Positions 50,041 to 63,873 of a stretch of DNA of 64,000 bases are shown here, piece after piece. Source of the DNA: Opisthocomus hoazin (Eukaryota > Chordata > Aves > Opisthocomiformes > Opisthocomidae); assembly GCF_030867145.1 (NCBI RefSeq), contig NC_134420.1:7305823-7369822 (forward strand), read 5' to 3'. The notes beneath the pieces were generated by a model. That model made no database searches. It worked only from the letters and a program-made list of their open reading frames with translations, and had not been told where the DNA came from. A program made the translations under genes and the position numbers. Position 1 is the first letter of the stretch; every line of letters starts with the position of its first letter.

Positions 50041-53008
50041 CAACTCCCAAAATCTACTCTAAAAGAATACAAAAATGTTATAAAATCAGGCACTCAGAAA
50101 CTGCAAACTATGAGAAATTTATCTGGGAAGGCCGGAGAAGGTGTCCTTACGCTCGTACATAATAAAAGCAATCACTCAGTTTTTCTGCAGAATATCTGTC
50201 CATATTATGGTGGACATTTCTGGGGCTGTTGAATGCAAATTTTTATTTACTTTCAATTATTACACTGCACAAAATACAATTCATGCATGAAAAACATTAT
50301 TAATTTCCTCACGGACATTTCCAGTGAGCATTCACCACAAGATCGCAAACTTATATTTTGAAGGCATTCGGACACCTAGGTCACCAGGAAACCAAGAGGA
50401 GCTAGACTGAAGCACCCATGAGACCTAGGGCACACAGCACTACTGTCCATGAGAAACCAGCAGAGCCCAGATACACCAGATCACACGGGTACCAACTGCC
50501 TGCTGCCACTGGGCAGGGGTTGCCTTGAGTACACAAAGCACCGAGCAAAGGACCGGGGAGACTCCAAATCCTCACTGGAGGTCTTCCCATTTTGCATTTG
50601 GAGCTTGCCAATAGAAAAGTCATGAATCGTGCTAACTGGGATAGAGCTGGACTAGCATAGCCTTCCGGCATTGCACTGAAGACAGCTGAGCTCTGCCCAC
50701 TGGTACGGGGGCTTGGCACACACACGAGCCCAGGGACGGTGACATTGCAGGTGGTGGTCAGGGGAGCAGCACTGGGGCCGGCGAGGAGCAGGCACAGAGG
50801 CACTGAACACAGCCGGCCATGCTACCCGTCACACACCCCTGCGAGGATGGTGCCACTCCGTACCCTGGGAAAGATTCAGTACCTACACAGACGAGTGGGA
50901 ACGTATACTGCCAAATATTGCCTTGCTGGAAGTCATGCCAGCAAGTGACCTCACCATCCTAGCTGTCGTGACAGATTTCAACAACGGGGTGGAGACTCGT
51001 GAACTTTATTTCCCTAAAGGGTGCATGTTCCCTGCCTATGAGAATATCGTCTGAATATCTGAATTTCCAGCTGCTCAAGCTGTGCTTCCACAGACCAAGG
51101 CTAGTTATCAAGCTTAAAAAAAGCCATATGCTCCAGTCAGTTCCAAGCCACCAGGCACATTTATGCAGTGACCACGTTTCAGTAAAGTCCAACCGACCTT
51201 GCACGAACCTGGAATTTCAGCTCAGCTGTCCCTCCAGCACTCAGAAGCTAAGCAGGCTTTTGCCCAGCACTTAGGGACACTCCCAGGCCCCTGCCCAGCG
51301 TTACGCGTGCGGCACTGCTGGAGCCCTTAGCAACGCTTTCCAGGCAGGATTAGATAAGACGCAAGATTTTGCCTGCATGAGTCAACCACCTCACCCTGTT
51401 TCTTTGTTAGCGACTTTGAGACTTTGTCTTTTCTTGAAACATGGACCTATAAAACAATACTGTACATCAGACAGAGTTTAGACTACTGCCGAAATAAAGT
51501 TATAGTAGGAAAGCCTTTTTTCTTGCCACTTCATACATGTTTACAAGCATAGCTACAGCATCCTAAGAATCATGCCCCGTGACCAGCGTAAAGAAGCCAA
51601 CATTTCAGTATTGATCAGGTCAATTGCGAGCCCAGGCTGTGAAGCCCAGAGAGACACCTACACAATCATTTGTCTCATTTATATTAACAAGTGTTAATAA
51701 AGGTTTACACCCTGTAAGAGAGTCTCTTACTGAGCTTGCAACGTCACTACTAAGTTGACTGATGAGTTACAATCCAATTGAAAAAACTAATCTCTATTCC
51801 TTTCCATTTGGCCCTGACATTACACAGCTAGGGTGGAACACCAAACGTTTTCCAAGTCACACTTCCAAATTACAGCTACCAGCCCCTTCTGACTTCTTGG
51901 AGACCCAGAAGATTTTAAGAAGATTAAAACAATTTGAAGAGGGCTATTTTATTTATTTATTTAGCACTTTTCAGTAGCACTGCCACCAGAGTGTTTCAAA
52001 AGTCCAGCTATTGCAATGACTGCAATGTCTGAAAGTCCTGTACATCATTTTTATCTGATCGTATAGTTCAAAATTCAAGAAGTCCTTTTGTGTGCGTGTT
52101 CAGGGCACCCATAAAGGAAGGAAGATAAATAGATGTTCCTACGAGTCCCTAGAGATATTCATACTCCACAGGTACCTATTACCTTATTTGATACTTCTTA
52201 CAATGGCATGTTGCAGCTTCAAAGTCTGAGTCACAGGAGCCAGAGCTGCATAGGAAGCCTGCAGCTAACCAGAGAGCTAAACACCATCCCCGGAGTCGGG
52301 ATCTCAAGGCTGCCAGGCGATATTCCTTTCTAAAGCAGCCACCATTTTCCTGCTGTCTTACATTTGCAGGTATTTTGCCTCAGTGTGGCTCGAAGTGGAC
52401 AAGACATATTGCCCGTTGTGTCACACATCTAGACAAGCATTTTCCTGGTTTTTCTTTGCCTCACTGTGCTCCCTTGCAAAAGATGCGTTGAAAATATCAG
52501 TATTCAGATGGTTTCATTGGAAATCTGGCTTTTAATAGGAACATCGCACTTCTTGCGGCTCAATTTTTGATTCAGAAGTGATGTACAGAGCTCCAAGTCT
52601 TGAATACATTCCTTTTGTTGTATCTATTTTTCTTTCCCCTAAGACACAGATTTCAGGAATTTGCTACTGCATTATTACAGGTTATTATTACAGACTCACA
52701 GCACAATAAATGTTTGAACACCTGAGCAGGAGATTTTTTTAAAAGTTTGTTTTTTTTTTTTTATTTGCCACCAGGAGGTGCCAATGATCTTCTCACCAGC
52801 ACCACTTCGGTCTTTGTTATAATCACCAGCTATATTCTGAGGCGGAAATGGTTTTCTTTATTATTTTTTTTTTTTTTTTCCTTTATTGCTATCCTTTATC
52901 CTTCCTCCTTGCTTTCAAAGCCCTTACCAAATGTGATTTGCAACCTGCTTTTGAACCAGTCTTCTCTGTGTTGCTGTTGCTGCCGGCAGAAATATTTGGT
53001 AGTGCTTA
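50041..53008. other. Nothing recognised
   Basis: AT-rich spacer. T-rich runs occur at 52751-52762 and 52865-52880. No gene or named repeat is supported. Confidence 0.6.
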
Positions 53009-53155
53009 CAGAATCACAGAACGGTAGGGGTTGGAAGGGACCTCTGTGGGTCATCTAGTCCAACCCTCCTGCCGAAGAAGGGTCACCTACAGCAGGCTGC
53101 AGAGGACCTTGTCCAGGCGGGTCTTGAATATCTCCAGAGAAGGAGACTCCACAAA
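53009..53155 (-). mobile_element. Short CR1 LINE 3' end
   Basis: About 147 bp of the same young CR1 type as at 9951, cut off just after GAGACTCCACAA. It is only the 3' UTR and the last part of ORF2. Confidence 0.93.
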
Positions 53156-56100
53156 CTCTACACATTGGAAAACTGCATGTACAACACCACGGCATTACTA
53201 CAGCTGATTTCTGTGGGTGCTTTGTTATCAGCCTTTAAACAGCTTGGCCGAGCTGTACAAGCAGTCTGGATGAGAGCTGCCTGCAAGCCACACTGTGAAA
53301 GCCGAGGCAGCACCAAATGCCTGCGCTCCACTTCTCAAAGGAGTGAGCAGCCAGGGAATTAAAAGCAGGAGGAAGGAGAAAGCAAGCCCTGTCCTTCTCA
53401 CCCTGTGCCGAGGTGAAAGCATTAAGGACGGGTGGGGTTTCTGTCCCACCGTGAACACGTCCAAACCCAAATGTAAATTCAGCCCTCGTGAGAACTGGCA
53501 TCTGAACCGAACCCAAGTCTAAGAGGAGGCCTATCTTCCATGCGGGAGCTGCCAAGTATGTAAGATATAATCACAGGGTGATGGCAGGCTCTCAAGATTA
53601 GGTGGTCTCACTGGACTTCTAGTGAAGATAGCAGAATTTTTAGCAGATGTAACTAGTTTCCACACTTCTAACTGCAGAATCTGATAGCAGCAGCTCAGAG
53701 CTGAACCTAGGAAACTCCCTAACACTGTTTACAAACAATTTTCTCTCTTTTACACACACACAAACATGCTATCAACGGGCAGCACGACGATGCTACGGTA
53801 TGACTGTAAATACCAAGTGTGCAAGACACTCAGCCCTACTGTAGCAGCCGGTTCCAGTGCCCCCAGGAAACACAGCATCCTCAGCATTAACTTGTGCCCC
53901 ATCCCACCTGAGCCGCCCCACCTCTAACCTCCTCCACTCTTTTCTCCCCACAAAAGTAGGCCAGGTTACCTGGATAGCCTTTCTGCTTTAGGAATAAAGT
54001 AGCAGAGAGAAACAGGCCGCACTTCATCCTACCTCCGTGACCATTCCTCGCTCTCCCCAGCTGAGCTGCTGAGCTTATGCTCCCTACGGAAGAGGGGGCA
54101 CCAGGAGGAGGAGGTCCAAGGTCTGAGGGTCTTGCAAGCCGTGTGCTGCAGCCTCTAGGGTCAGACCCTGGCCACCTCCTGAGCCCAGATCACCTGCAGA
54201 GCCCTCTGTTAGACAAATCCCTTCCCATTTACAGACCTCACAGCCCTGTTAAGCTGTTCTCTACCGCTTATTCGCACAATGACATCTTGCTATATTGTGA
54301 TACCTTCTTTTGTTATCAGCATGATGAAAGACATACCCATCAATAAGACACACACTAATGCCTTTAATTTATAAGTGCAAACATATGTAGGGGTTTTACT
54401 GATTTCCAATGGATCAACCTTTAACACCTATTTTAAGCTTGGTCTCTTTTAGAGCCAAGTGGGAGTATTCTTCCCATAGAACTACTGTGAAGCTTTCAGA
54501 AATTTCAATCATATTTGCAAATTTGATGTGAGTGTGTGGTAAAGGAAAAAAAAAATATTAGAGTGGTCAGAAGTTTATATGTATTTCTATAGAGAACATA
54601 GGGTTAGCTTGCATTTAAAAGACTGCAAGTTTTTGGTTAATTAGTTTGTGGTTTTTTACTTTTTTACTTTTCTTCTTAATTATTCTGAAAAGTCGGGTGC
54701 ATGTTTTCTCTACAGTTCAGAAGCTGGCCAAGCAAGGCAACATTTAAAATTTCTCTTTTTTTTATCTCTCAGAAGTACCAAACTGAAAAATCCAGGGAAG
54801 GTTCTAGGTCTAAATGTGCAGAAGACTTGACCTGGGTTTAAATTACACTATTAAAGCTAGATTTCCACAGCAATTCAGCAGTCTGCTAATAGCTATGCAC
54901 CTACCAGCCCAGCCTCTAAAAACAGCAACGTACGTAGCCTTGTAGCCAGCAATCTGGTCTTCGTTTCTGAACATGGCATGGTATTTGGTATTCAGGAGGA
55001 GAAAGAAGAAGGGAGAATGAAAAGAGAGAGAGAATAAACCAAACATCAGCCAGGTCCTCTGGACTGCGGTAGATGTGAAAACTGTGGAGAGAGTGAGCAA
55101 GGAGAAAAGAGGGATCGAGGAGCTCCAAGGGCACATGGCGTGCACAGCCCGGAGGCACGGCAGCGCAGGGAATGCTGAGGGTTTATCGGCTTCACATACA
55201 CCAATTGCCAAGGCTGAGGACAAACTAGAATATTGCGGACTGACAAAAAGCTTCATTCCCTCTTCATTAACAGGCAAAAACGTTGGCACCAAAGCACGCC
55301 CCTCATTATCTCCACAGTTATTTTAGCAGTAAATCTTGAGTTATCAAAAGGAGAGTATGACTGTGTTGTCAAGTCTAAAGAAATCTGAATTCATTTATTT
55401 GCACCCTTCAGCAGATTGCAAGTACAAAATTGCAGGATTTTTTTACTAAATGTGACCTCTAATTGAAAAAAGATTATTTTGTAGTGCTAAAATTATTTTC
55501 TAGTGCTGAGATTATTGTCTAGTGCTCAGCTGGGAAGGAATTTAATAGGATCTGAAAACCAGCTAATTAGAAGGGCGTGTTGCGGTTAGTGGTTCTGGTT
55601 CCTTTATACCCAAGTTTTAAAGCCATAATGTGAATCAGGAACATCAAGAACTGCTTTTGTTACCCAGCGAGCTGTATTCTGCAGTTTTTCTCTTTGACTC
55701 CGAGGGTAAATCATATAAGGACATTGGTGTATTCAATTAATATACACGAGTTGCAGAGCATAGGAACACCATGAGCATCATTAAGTAGTGCACAAATAAT
55801 TTAAATGGATGTCTCATTTCGCTTTCTTTTTGCTTGTTTAAGGGGCATCGTGGAAGCTCCCTAGTCAAAGGGCACAGAAGCATTACAGGAAGGCTACCAG
55901 GACACACACCACTGGCTGACCCATAGCTAGGGCAGCCACAGTAATTGAAGTGCTACAGCTGAAATATTAGGATGAATTTATACCTAGCCAGGCTTCTGTC
56001 TGAGAAAGTACGGAGACAATAATGTCTAGCAAGAATTTTGATGGTCAGTTAAGATAAATGCAACACAAATGTACATTACGTTTTATTGGGAGAATGAAAC

Positions 56101-57726
56101 AGTATCAAGATTCATCCTTTTAATTCTGGGATCAATCTGCTCATTTACCCAACTGTGGGTAATACACCAGGGACTTTAATTAGCATCCCAAAGGAAACAT
56201 GAACTCTTAACAAGAGCCAAGGCTAGGCCTCATCTCTGCGTAGAAGAAATGAAACTGAAAAGTGTCTGCCTGGCCATTTTCACTTGCACTCTAACCCTAA
56301 GACAGACCGTTGCCTGTAAGCACACCCACCCAGAAGGCCATATGCGACCCTGGCATAATGGTTTACCTGCAGGGGAAGGTCTTTTCCAGACCAGAAACCA
56401 AATAAAACCTTGTAAAATCAGTATCCGTGTATTCTGGTAGAAGGCAGCAGCAACTTGACAGAAGGTATAACTAGAACTGCTTGTAACTGTACAGATAAAA
56501 CTAGAAAATACTTAGAAAAGTTTTGTACTGGAAAAAATATCTGTTTAAAGAAGTTTGTGACCACAATGATGGGTGCAGTTTAAAAACCAGAATAGAATAC
56601 AATAGAGTGCATTTGGCTCTTCTCATAACAAACAGCATGTTTCTAATCACCAGCACCAGAGTCAAGCTAAATATTTCAAACCACACCACCAAAGACAATA
56701 AAACTGTATGGGCTGATGTGTCCTACCCAGCAGACTGTATTATTGCTTAATGCCCACCTCGTGCATTGTCACATCAAATTTCTTACTTGTTACCAGCTCC
56801 TTTTCTTGTTTGCAACTTTTATTTTAAGCACTCTGTATTTAAAATCACTCAACAACTCACATTTAAATAACTGCTCAGATTTCCTAAAGGATTTTGTTCC
56901 CATTAGAGAACTTGGTGAAATTCTGTCATCGTTAACACCAAACAACTCTCTCTGAAATTTCATTTGGGGAAATTCAATTCGAAAACTCTGTACCTAACCA
57001 GCTTTCTTCAAGAAGAGGCAGATTAGCGATTTCATTGCATTCCCACCCTTCTTCTTTTTTCTTCAATATACAGCTGGAGAGGATCATGATGAATACCACT
57101 GGCTGGCTCTACCATGCCTGTTTGTTTTTCTCATTAAGAAAAATAGAGAGCCTGTTAATCTCAAGAGAAGATGAAACACAAAGCTGCTTCAGTTCGATAG
57201 GCTGGTGGTCTGTCTGCCTGCAAAAGCTACTAATTCAGACAACATTTATGGATTGCAATATTAATAATTTATGGGTTCAGTATGCAGTTATAAATAACGC
57301 CATGTGTAGAGCAAATGCGCAGGAAATTCTGATAGACGGCTGGCAAAGACTCATCTTGTTGGGTCTCATTAGTGAGGGCCATAAAAACAGCAAGTGAAAA
57401 TGATTCAGACTGAAAATGTATTAGAGCCTGCCATATTTTCAGTGTTCAATTCAATGCCTTTACAGTAAAGCCACGGAGGAGGCCCTGCAGATGAGGCCCC
57501 CGGAGGTCAGTCAGAAATGATGCCTGGCTCTTCCCCAAACGCCCTGTGTGATCTTGTCTAAACAAGTTTATTCCTCCCTACCTCAACCCTCTGTCTAGCT
57601 GGAGAATGCACCCTACATCTCTCTTGGCAAAACAAAAGTACTGCGCTTAGGTAGGATTAATCAGCTACACAAATTCAAAATAGGGAGTTATTAGCCAGTT
57701 TTAGGCCTGTTATTTTTCATAACAGG
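53156..57726. other. Nothing recognised
   Basis: AT-rich DNA with no supported gene, RNA or repeat family. Confidence 0.55.
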
Positions 57727-58110
57727 TCTTGGAGGCTGTAATGGATCACCAGCTGAGCGCGAATCAACCACGTAATCCGTTACGAAAAAAGCAAACCCCT
57801 GACTGGGACACAAAGAGGAGCGGAGCAAAACCTTTTCCAATATCTGTGGTGGCTAGGAAAAGAAACAAAGAGCTAACTGCAATAAGAGAAATTTATGTTA
57901 AGCATGATGGAAAAAATTTCACTAACAGAAGGGTAGGAAAGCACTAGAATAAATTGCACTGGGAAGCTGTCGACTGTCCATCCTTGGAGGCCTTCAAGAA
58001 CGAATTAGACAAACATCTTTCAGAAATAACACTGGGACAGTTAATCTTGCCTTGGGGCAGCAAGATAAACTCTGATCTTTTGAAATCCATTCACCCTGTG
58101 GTTCTGTGAT
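57727..58110 (+). mobile_element. Old CR1 LINE copy, forward
   Basis: Contains a decayed 'atggatcaccagctgag' block, GGGAAGCTGTCGACTGTCCA, CCTTGGAGGCCTTCAAGAA, and ends GGTTCTGTGAT, which is a forward CR1 tail. Several internal pieces are missing. Confidence 0.7.
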
Positions 58111-59799
58111 AATATCCGTGCAGATGGCATGTGTTTGTACAGCACCTTGCCCATCAGAGCCCTTTTCTTTCTTCCTGAAAGACAAACAGTAATTAGTAAC
58201 TATAACTAGTTTTATAAACACTGTATTTCAAAACACACAGTCCATGCCACATAGGTATTATCCAGACTATAGCTTCAATTTCAAAAACAGATGTGTTCAC
58301 CAGTGTCTCTACTGAACTAGACTATTCGTTAGGAGCAACCGTTTATTCTTCAATGCCACATTTACAAAATCAATTTGCGCAGCTTTCACCGGTAGTGGGA
58401 AGAGAGATCACTACTGCTTTGCAGATAAGGACTGCATTTTCACACGCTGTCCTGTGCTGTAAAAAGGAAAACCAAAAAATAAATATAAACCACCTATCTA
58501 CTCCGCTACTTAAATACTAAAATGCAAAGCAAGACCCAAAACTTCATCTTTGAATATATTTTCACCTTAACCTCAGTTAATCTGAAAATGGTAGGATTAT
58601 AACTCTGAATCTGACCATTGTCTCATGTGAGATTTGTCATAAAAAAAATATGAAAAGAATAACAGTTCATTCCTTTTATATGTGTATATATATATTTTAA
58701 CTACTATTTAGATTCATCTTATATATGCAGGTGGCACTGTAATCAGAATTGATCACTTCACAAGTTACAGCCAAAACTTATCTTATCTGTTCAGGTCTGT
58801 TAACGCTGTATTTGCTCTCTTTCCAGCCTCACTTCACGTGCATGTAGAGGTAAATCCCCTAACTGAAGCAAAAATGATTCAACAAAACAGAAGAGCAGTC
58901 ATGTTGCCAATGGGAAAATTCAATGGCCATACTACTTTCCCCTCACAGATATTACTGGTAGTTTCTATTTAGTTCAGAGCTTCCTTATTAAATTGACACC
59001 AAAGCCCCACTGGGCAATAATAAAATTTACCCAATGTTTCATTCGTTGTAGTCTCAGATACACCCTTATGCCTGGCAGCAAAGGATGTGATTCACTTCAG
59101 TTCTCATCTTTTAGGATCCTGTACTGCATGTCGATGTCTACCCAATTAATTAAAAATATCAGAGCCCTCCTCTGCTTCAGCGTAAATGTGACTTAATGTA
59201 ATCGAATCCCATCAGGTTTCAAAACTGATACACCACACAGCTTTTAGAAGTAATGCAATTTCACAGAATGACACACCGTTACTGGATGAAGAAGAGTAAG
59301 CAAATAGTGTGCCAGCTACAAAATTGTTTCCCAGATATCAAGTTAGCCTACATGTATTTATCTATATTCCTACATCATGTAGAAAATGTTACAAATTCCC
59401 CCAATTTTTTTCATGAATATTGATATATTTGATATTTTCAGGCTTGGCTCCTGCATACATTATTAGTTCAGCTTTCATTAAGAAAAAATAATATTTTTCC
59501 TATCCTAAAGGATCCAAAGGATATAAAGCAGCATCTGATGTCATGTTAAATACAGTAATAGCCTGAGAAATTCTAAGGAAAAGCCTTGTCCACGAGCCAG
59601 TAAGGATGCATTGACAGAGAGTATTGAAAAGACCAAAGTATTTAAAGCTTTTTTATACACTAAAATTCAGAAGGTAAATCATATTTAAATAGCAATTTTA
59701 GATAATACTAAGAGGCAAGAACATGGAAAGAACAGGTTAGAGAGCGCTTAGGTACATTAAATACTTTCAACTCAGGCTAAGAGATACAAAAACATGAGG
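58111..59799. other. Nothing recognised
   Basis: AT-rich spacer with a short (TA)n near 58680-58695. Confidence 0.6.
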
Positions 59800-60185
59800 A
59801 AGACTGGCAAAATCTCAGAGCCCCCGGCGACTCCTTATCTATGGAAATCTGTGGAGGGTTAATAACATACCAGAAAACTGCAGAAGAGTGAAAATGGTGA
59901 TTATTCTTACAAAGGAGCAAAAAACACAGCAGCTGGGAATTTGCAGGCCTGACAGCATACTTCATTTATCAAAACAGACTGGCACATACAATTAAACAAT
60001 CTATTTGCAAGCACTGAAAAGAGCTCCATGAGTGGCAATCAGCGTGAACCTATGCTCAGGGCAAATAATGTCAAACTATTCTAGTTTTAATCTATGATAC
60101 GGTATCAGGTCTTGTGGATATACAGAAGAGAATATATCACGTAGTTTTAATTTAGTAAAGTTTTTCATATTTTCTTTTAATCATG
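59800..60185 (+). mobile_element. Ancient CR1/L3-like reverse transcriptase fragment
   Basis: Reads like a strongly decayed reverse-transcriptase region: 'cagcagctgggaatttgcag', 'ccatgagtggcaatcagcg', 'caaataatgtcaaactattc' and 'aatttagtaaagtttttcat' follow in the order expected for CR1/L3 ORF2. Stops and indels are many. Confidence 0.5.
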
Positions 60186-60393
60186 CCAACCAACCATGTC
60201 CTAGATTTAGATGTAACAGGTCAGCTACAAGGCTGGTAGGAAAAGACATTACTTAATATTTAATATAAATGGAAGCTAGGATTCTTCCAGGGATTGCCAT
60301 GGGATTTTTGCTATCACTAGACGGCCAGGAGTAGGTAACCAGTAGTCAGGAGAGTGGAAGAAAAATGTTATTAATCAATGAATGATATGAAGA

Positions 60394-61177
60394 TCACAGA
60401 ATCACAGAATGTTCGGGGTCGGAAGGGACCTCTGTGGGTTATCTAGTGCAACCTCCCTGCCGAAGCAGGGTCACCTACAGCAGGCTGCACAGGACCTCGT
60501 CCAGGCGGGTCTTGAATATCTTCAGAGAAGGAGACTTCACAACCTCCCTGGGCAGCCTGTTCAAGAGCTCTGTCACCCTCAGAGGGAAGAAGTTCTTCCT
60601 CATGTTCAGATGGAACTTCCTCTGCTTCAGTTTGTGCCTGTTGCCCCTTGTCCTGTCACTGGGCACCACTGAAAAGAGTCTGGATCCATCCTCCTGACAC
60701 CCACCCTGAAGATATTTATAGGCATTTATAAGGTCCCCTCTCAGCCTTCTCTTCTTCAGGCTGAACAAGCCCAGCTCCCTCAGCCTTTCCTCATAGGACA
60801 GATGCTCCAGGCCCCTCATCATCCTCATAGCCCTCCGCTGGACTCTCTCCAGTAGCTCCTCATCTTTCTTGAAGTGGGGAGCCCAGAACTGGACAGAGTG
60901 CTCCAGATGGGGCCTCACTAGGACAGAGTAGAGGGGGAGGAGAACCTCCCTTGACCTACTGGCCACTATTCTTAATGCAACCCAGGATCCCATTGGCCTT
61001 CTTGGCAGCCAGGGCACACTGCTGGCTCATGGTTAACCTGTCATCCACCAGCACTCCCAGGTCCCTCTCCACAGAGCTGCTCTGCAGCAGGTCCACCCCA
61101 TGCCTGTACTGGTGCATGAGATTGTTCCTCCCCAGGTGCAGGATCCTGCACTTGCCCTAGTTGAACTTCATCAGGTA
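60394..61177 (-). mobile_element. CR1 LINE, 0.78 kb 3' fragment
   Basis: Young CR1 with the tail at 60394 on the + strand. On the minus strand one frame stays open for 180 codons (61017-60475) and encodes the reverse-transcriptase C-terminus: [31 protein letters not shown] and L-N-R-L-P-R-E-V-V. It is the best kept CR1 of the window. Confidence 0.96.
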
Positions 61178-61189
61178 GATAAGGAGAGG

Positions 61190-61560
61190 TAACCAAGAAG
61201 CTGAAGGGCAACTGTAAAGAAGAGGGTGCTGTTCCATAAGGACAAGCGCAAGGTGCTACGAGGACACAGGAATAACCAGCATTTCAAATACCAACCAGGG
61301 AACTATGGGCTGGATAAAGGGATGCAGCAATGTTGTCAGCCTGAGTCAGCAGGTCACCCCCTGGAAAAGGTGAATGTCACACCGGGAGGAATAGTGAGCA
61401 CGCAGTCTGCTGGGCTCAGGTGGGAACTGTCACTTCCAGCCTACTCCGACGGAGCTCAGTGCCTAATTTGGAGGCTCTGCATTTCAGGGATGAAGAGGAG
61501 CTATCGGAACTGGTTGAAAGTTGGATGAAAACCAGGACGTAACTCAGACTGCTTAGACTG
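61190..61560 (+). mobile_element. Possible old CR1 fragment, forward
   Basis: CCATAAGGACAAGCGCAAGG and GGGCTGGATAAAGGGATGC resemble a mid-ORF2 segment of CR1 in forward orientation. It may be the continuation of the old element at 59800-60185, split by the younger CR1 between them. The match is weak after 61360. Confidence 0.35.
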
Positions 61561-63802
61561 TAGATGAGAATAGAGTAGGTAGGTAGAATACTAAATAAAA
61601 GGATTCTGCAGAAAGGAAAGGAAATCTGTTCTCAAGATGTGTGATGAATGAAAGTAATGGGGATTGTATTTCATCACAGAAGACTTGAGAATGAAGAAAA
61701 TTAAGAAAAAAATTCTCACGTTTGGGATAGTAGAAGAAAGCATTGACTACAGTGTGTTCATCATTGCAGATGTCTAAGTAAGCAGGAAAACATCTGTGAG
61801 GACCCTCATAAATATGGGCTGTCTGGCCTTGTGTTGGGGAAGAAATTACAGGATCTGTTCAAGGACCAATTTAGCCCTATGTTTCTGTGTCATTCAATGT
61901 TTAAACAAAAAAATACAGACAAGACAAGAACTTAAAACTTCCAGTTGTATAAATCTCAAGTTAGGGGTGATACAGTTAACTTTTTCACACTCAGGTTTAG
62001 TCATCTTGTATAGTCTATGTCTAGGTATTACAAAGAAAGAAAAAGGAAGAAACAAAACCCAATAGGACATTTCTCTGCAGGACAACGTCATTTTTCTGTT
62101 GCAGTGCTGAGGCACCACAGAAAGCCTAGAGAAGAATAAAAAACCTGCACTTCAGCCTCCCAGATTCCTGGCGACTATCCTAACAGCTTGACTACCCTTC
62201 GAATTTGCCCATCTTCATTTCTCCTCCAGAGCTATCTCCCACAGAGACAGGTCTGGCTTGCCTCAACTCCATCTGTGTTTTTTAGGTGGCTGGCTGTAAG
62301 CCAGAGTGGGTCTTACTGAGGGGCAACCTAAACCATTTTGGTGAGAGGTGAGCTAAACCAGTTACCACTGGGAAGCAAGGGGAAGGTACTGGCAATCTCC
62401 TTCAGTCACCTTTTAGGACAAACGCAGCTGGAAAAGGTGTCTGAAGGCATCTTTCCCTCCAGATATAAATTATTCACCAACAGGGGCATTACTGGAATCT
62501 TGAGGTCTTCACACTCAGAACAGTGTCCTGGTCGGAAAGCGGGCCTCCACCCAGACCACAAGCAGCAGAAGCAATGATTTCTAATTTCTCCAGCGAACTG
62601 GCTTGGAGGAAAAAATTTAAAAAAAGAAATTCAGCAACAAAACAAGGCAGGAACACAGTCCTGAAAGACAGGAGACACAAGGAGAGAACAAGACAGACAA
62701 GAACGGCGACCCAAGGGAGGTAAGACAGCAAGGTAACGCGAAGTGGAAAGTCAATGGGAAGACAAACAACGTGTTTTTACTAAAGCTGTTAATTCACTCT
62801 TCAGGTCTCCCACTGAAGTCATCCATCACAACATAACTAAATAGAGCTCAGGGCGCAGCTGCCTGCCCGCCACTGTAAATGAACCTTCTGTACACGGAGC
62901 ACTGCTCCGGCAAGCTGGCCTCCTAGGAGGAAAAAACCTCAGCTGCAAAAATAAACAAATCAGGTACCACAACCCTCCTCCCTACATTTTTTTCCCAAAG
63001 AATGTGTGCTACTAAGTTTTAACCCTTTCTTGGTTGTTAACTAAGCTCAGCATTTTTCTTTGCTTAAAACACATACAACCAGTATCATCGTGCAGCACTG
63101 AAATGGTCACTGTGTGTTTTACTGAACAGCACAAAGCCTTACTGAGCACCAAATCCGGGCTCATGTAAAATTTTTTCCTCCATACCAGAGAGGGCATGAG
63201 GCAAGCTCCAACTCCCACTGTCAGATCCGCCAAACAAATATCCGTGGACCCAAGATGCTCTCAGTCTCAGAAAGAAACCTGTTTTTCAGTCTCTCCTGCA
63301 CTCTTCTTGTGACACTTTGCAGTTATGGCTTCCTGTCTTTTACTGCAACCATTGCTTTAGGGATAAAGTGACCAGTGAGGTTGGGGGGGGGGGGCAGACA
63401 TTGGGGAAAAAAATAGTTTGATCGATTACACAGATGTTACGTATTCTTTGGGGATTCAGATCCAGGTGACCAGGTACTGGGATCTACCAGGGGTCTCAAT
63501 TTTGTGCGGAGGTGCTAAGGATGTTGCGATCAGAGAGCAGTGCCTCAGCACTTCGGTTTTTGAATGGACATGTTGGCGCAGTGGCTTTTGCAAGTCGTGC
63601 GAGAGAAAACACAGAAAACCCAAAATTTTTGGGGCGGCAGTCTGAGCCTGTCATTGGGGCTCCTGTGACACAGGACAGTCTGGGTCTGTGTCTGGCTCAA
63701 CGCCTGAGCGGCACAGCTCTCCAACGCTGGCTGCTTTACCTCCTCGTAGGATGAGAAGTGTCTCCCTCCCTGCATGTAGATATTGAAAGCTGCTTATTAT
63801 AG
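61561..63802. other. Nothing recognised
   Basis: AT-rich spacer with a G12 run near 63383. The open frames near 63418-63754 lack similarity to known proteins. Confidence 0.55.
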
Positions 63803-63873
63803 ACATACACATACAGAAGGCTTCTAGTTGAACTATATACATACACATACAGAAGGCTTCTAGTTGAACTATA
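63803..63873 (+). repeat. Tandem duplication, 36-bp unit, two copies
   Basis: The unit starts ACATACACATACAGAAGG and ends with AACTATA(T). Copy one is 63803-63838, copy two 63839-63873, identical where both are present. Its perfect identity suggests a recent slip. Confidence 0.92.
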
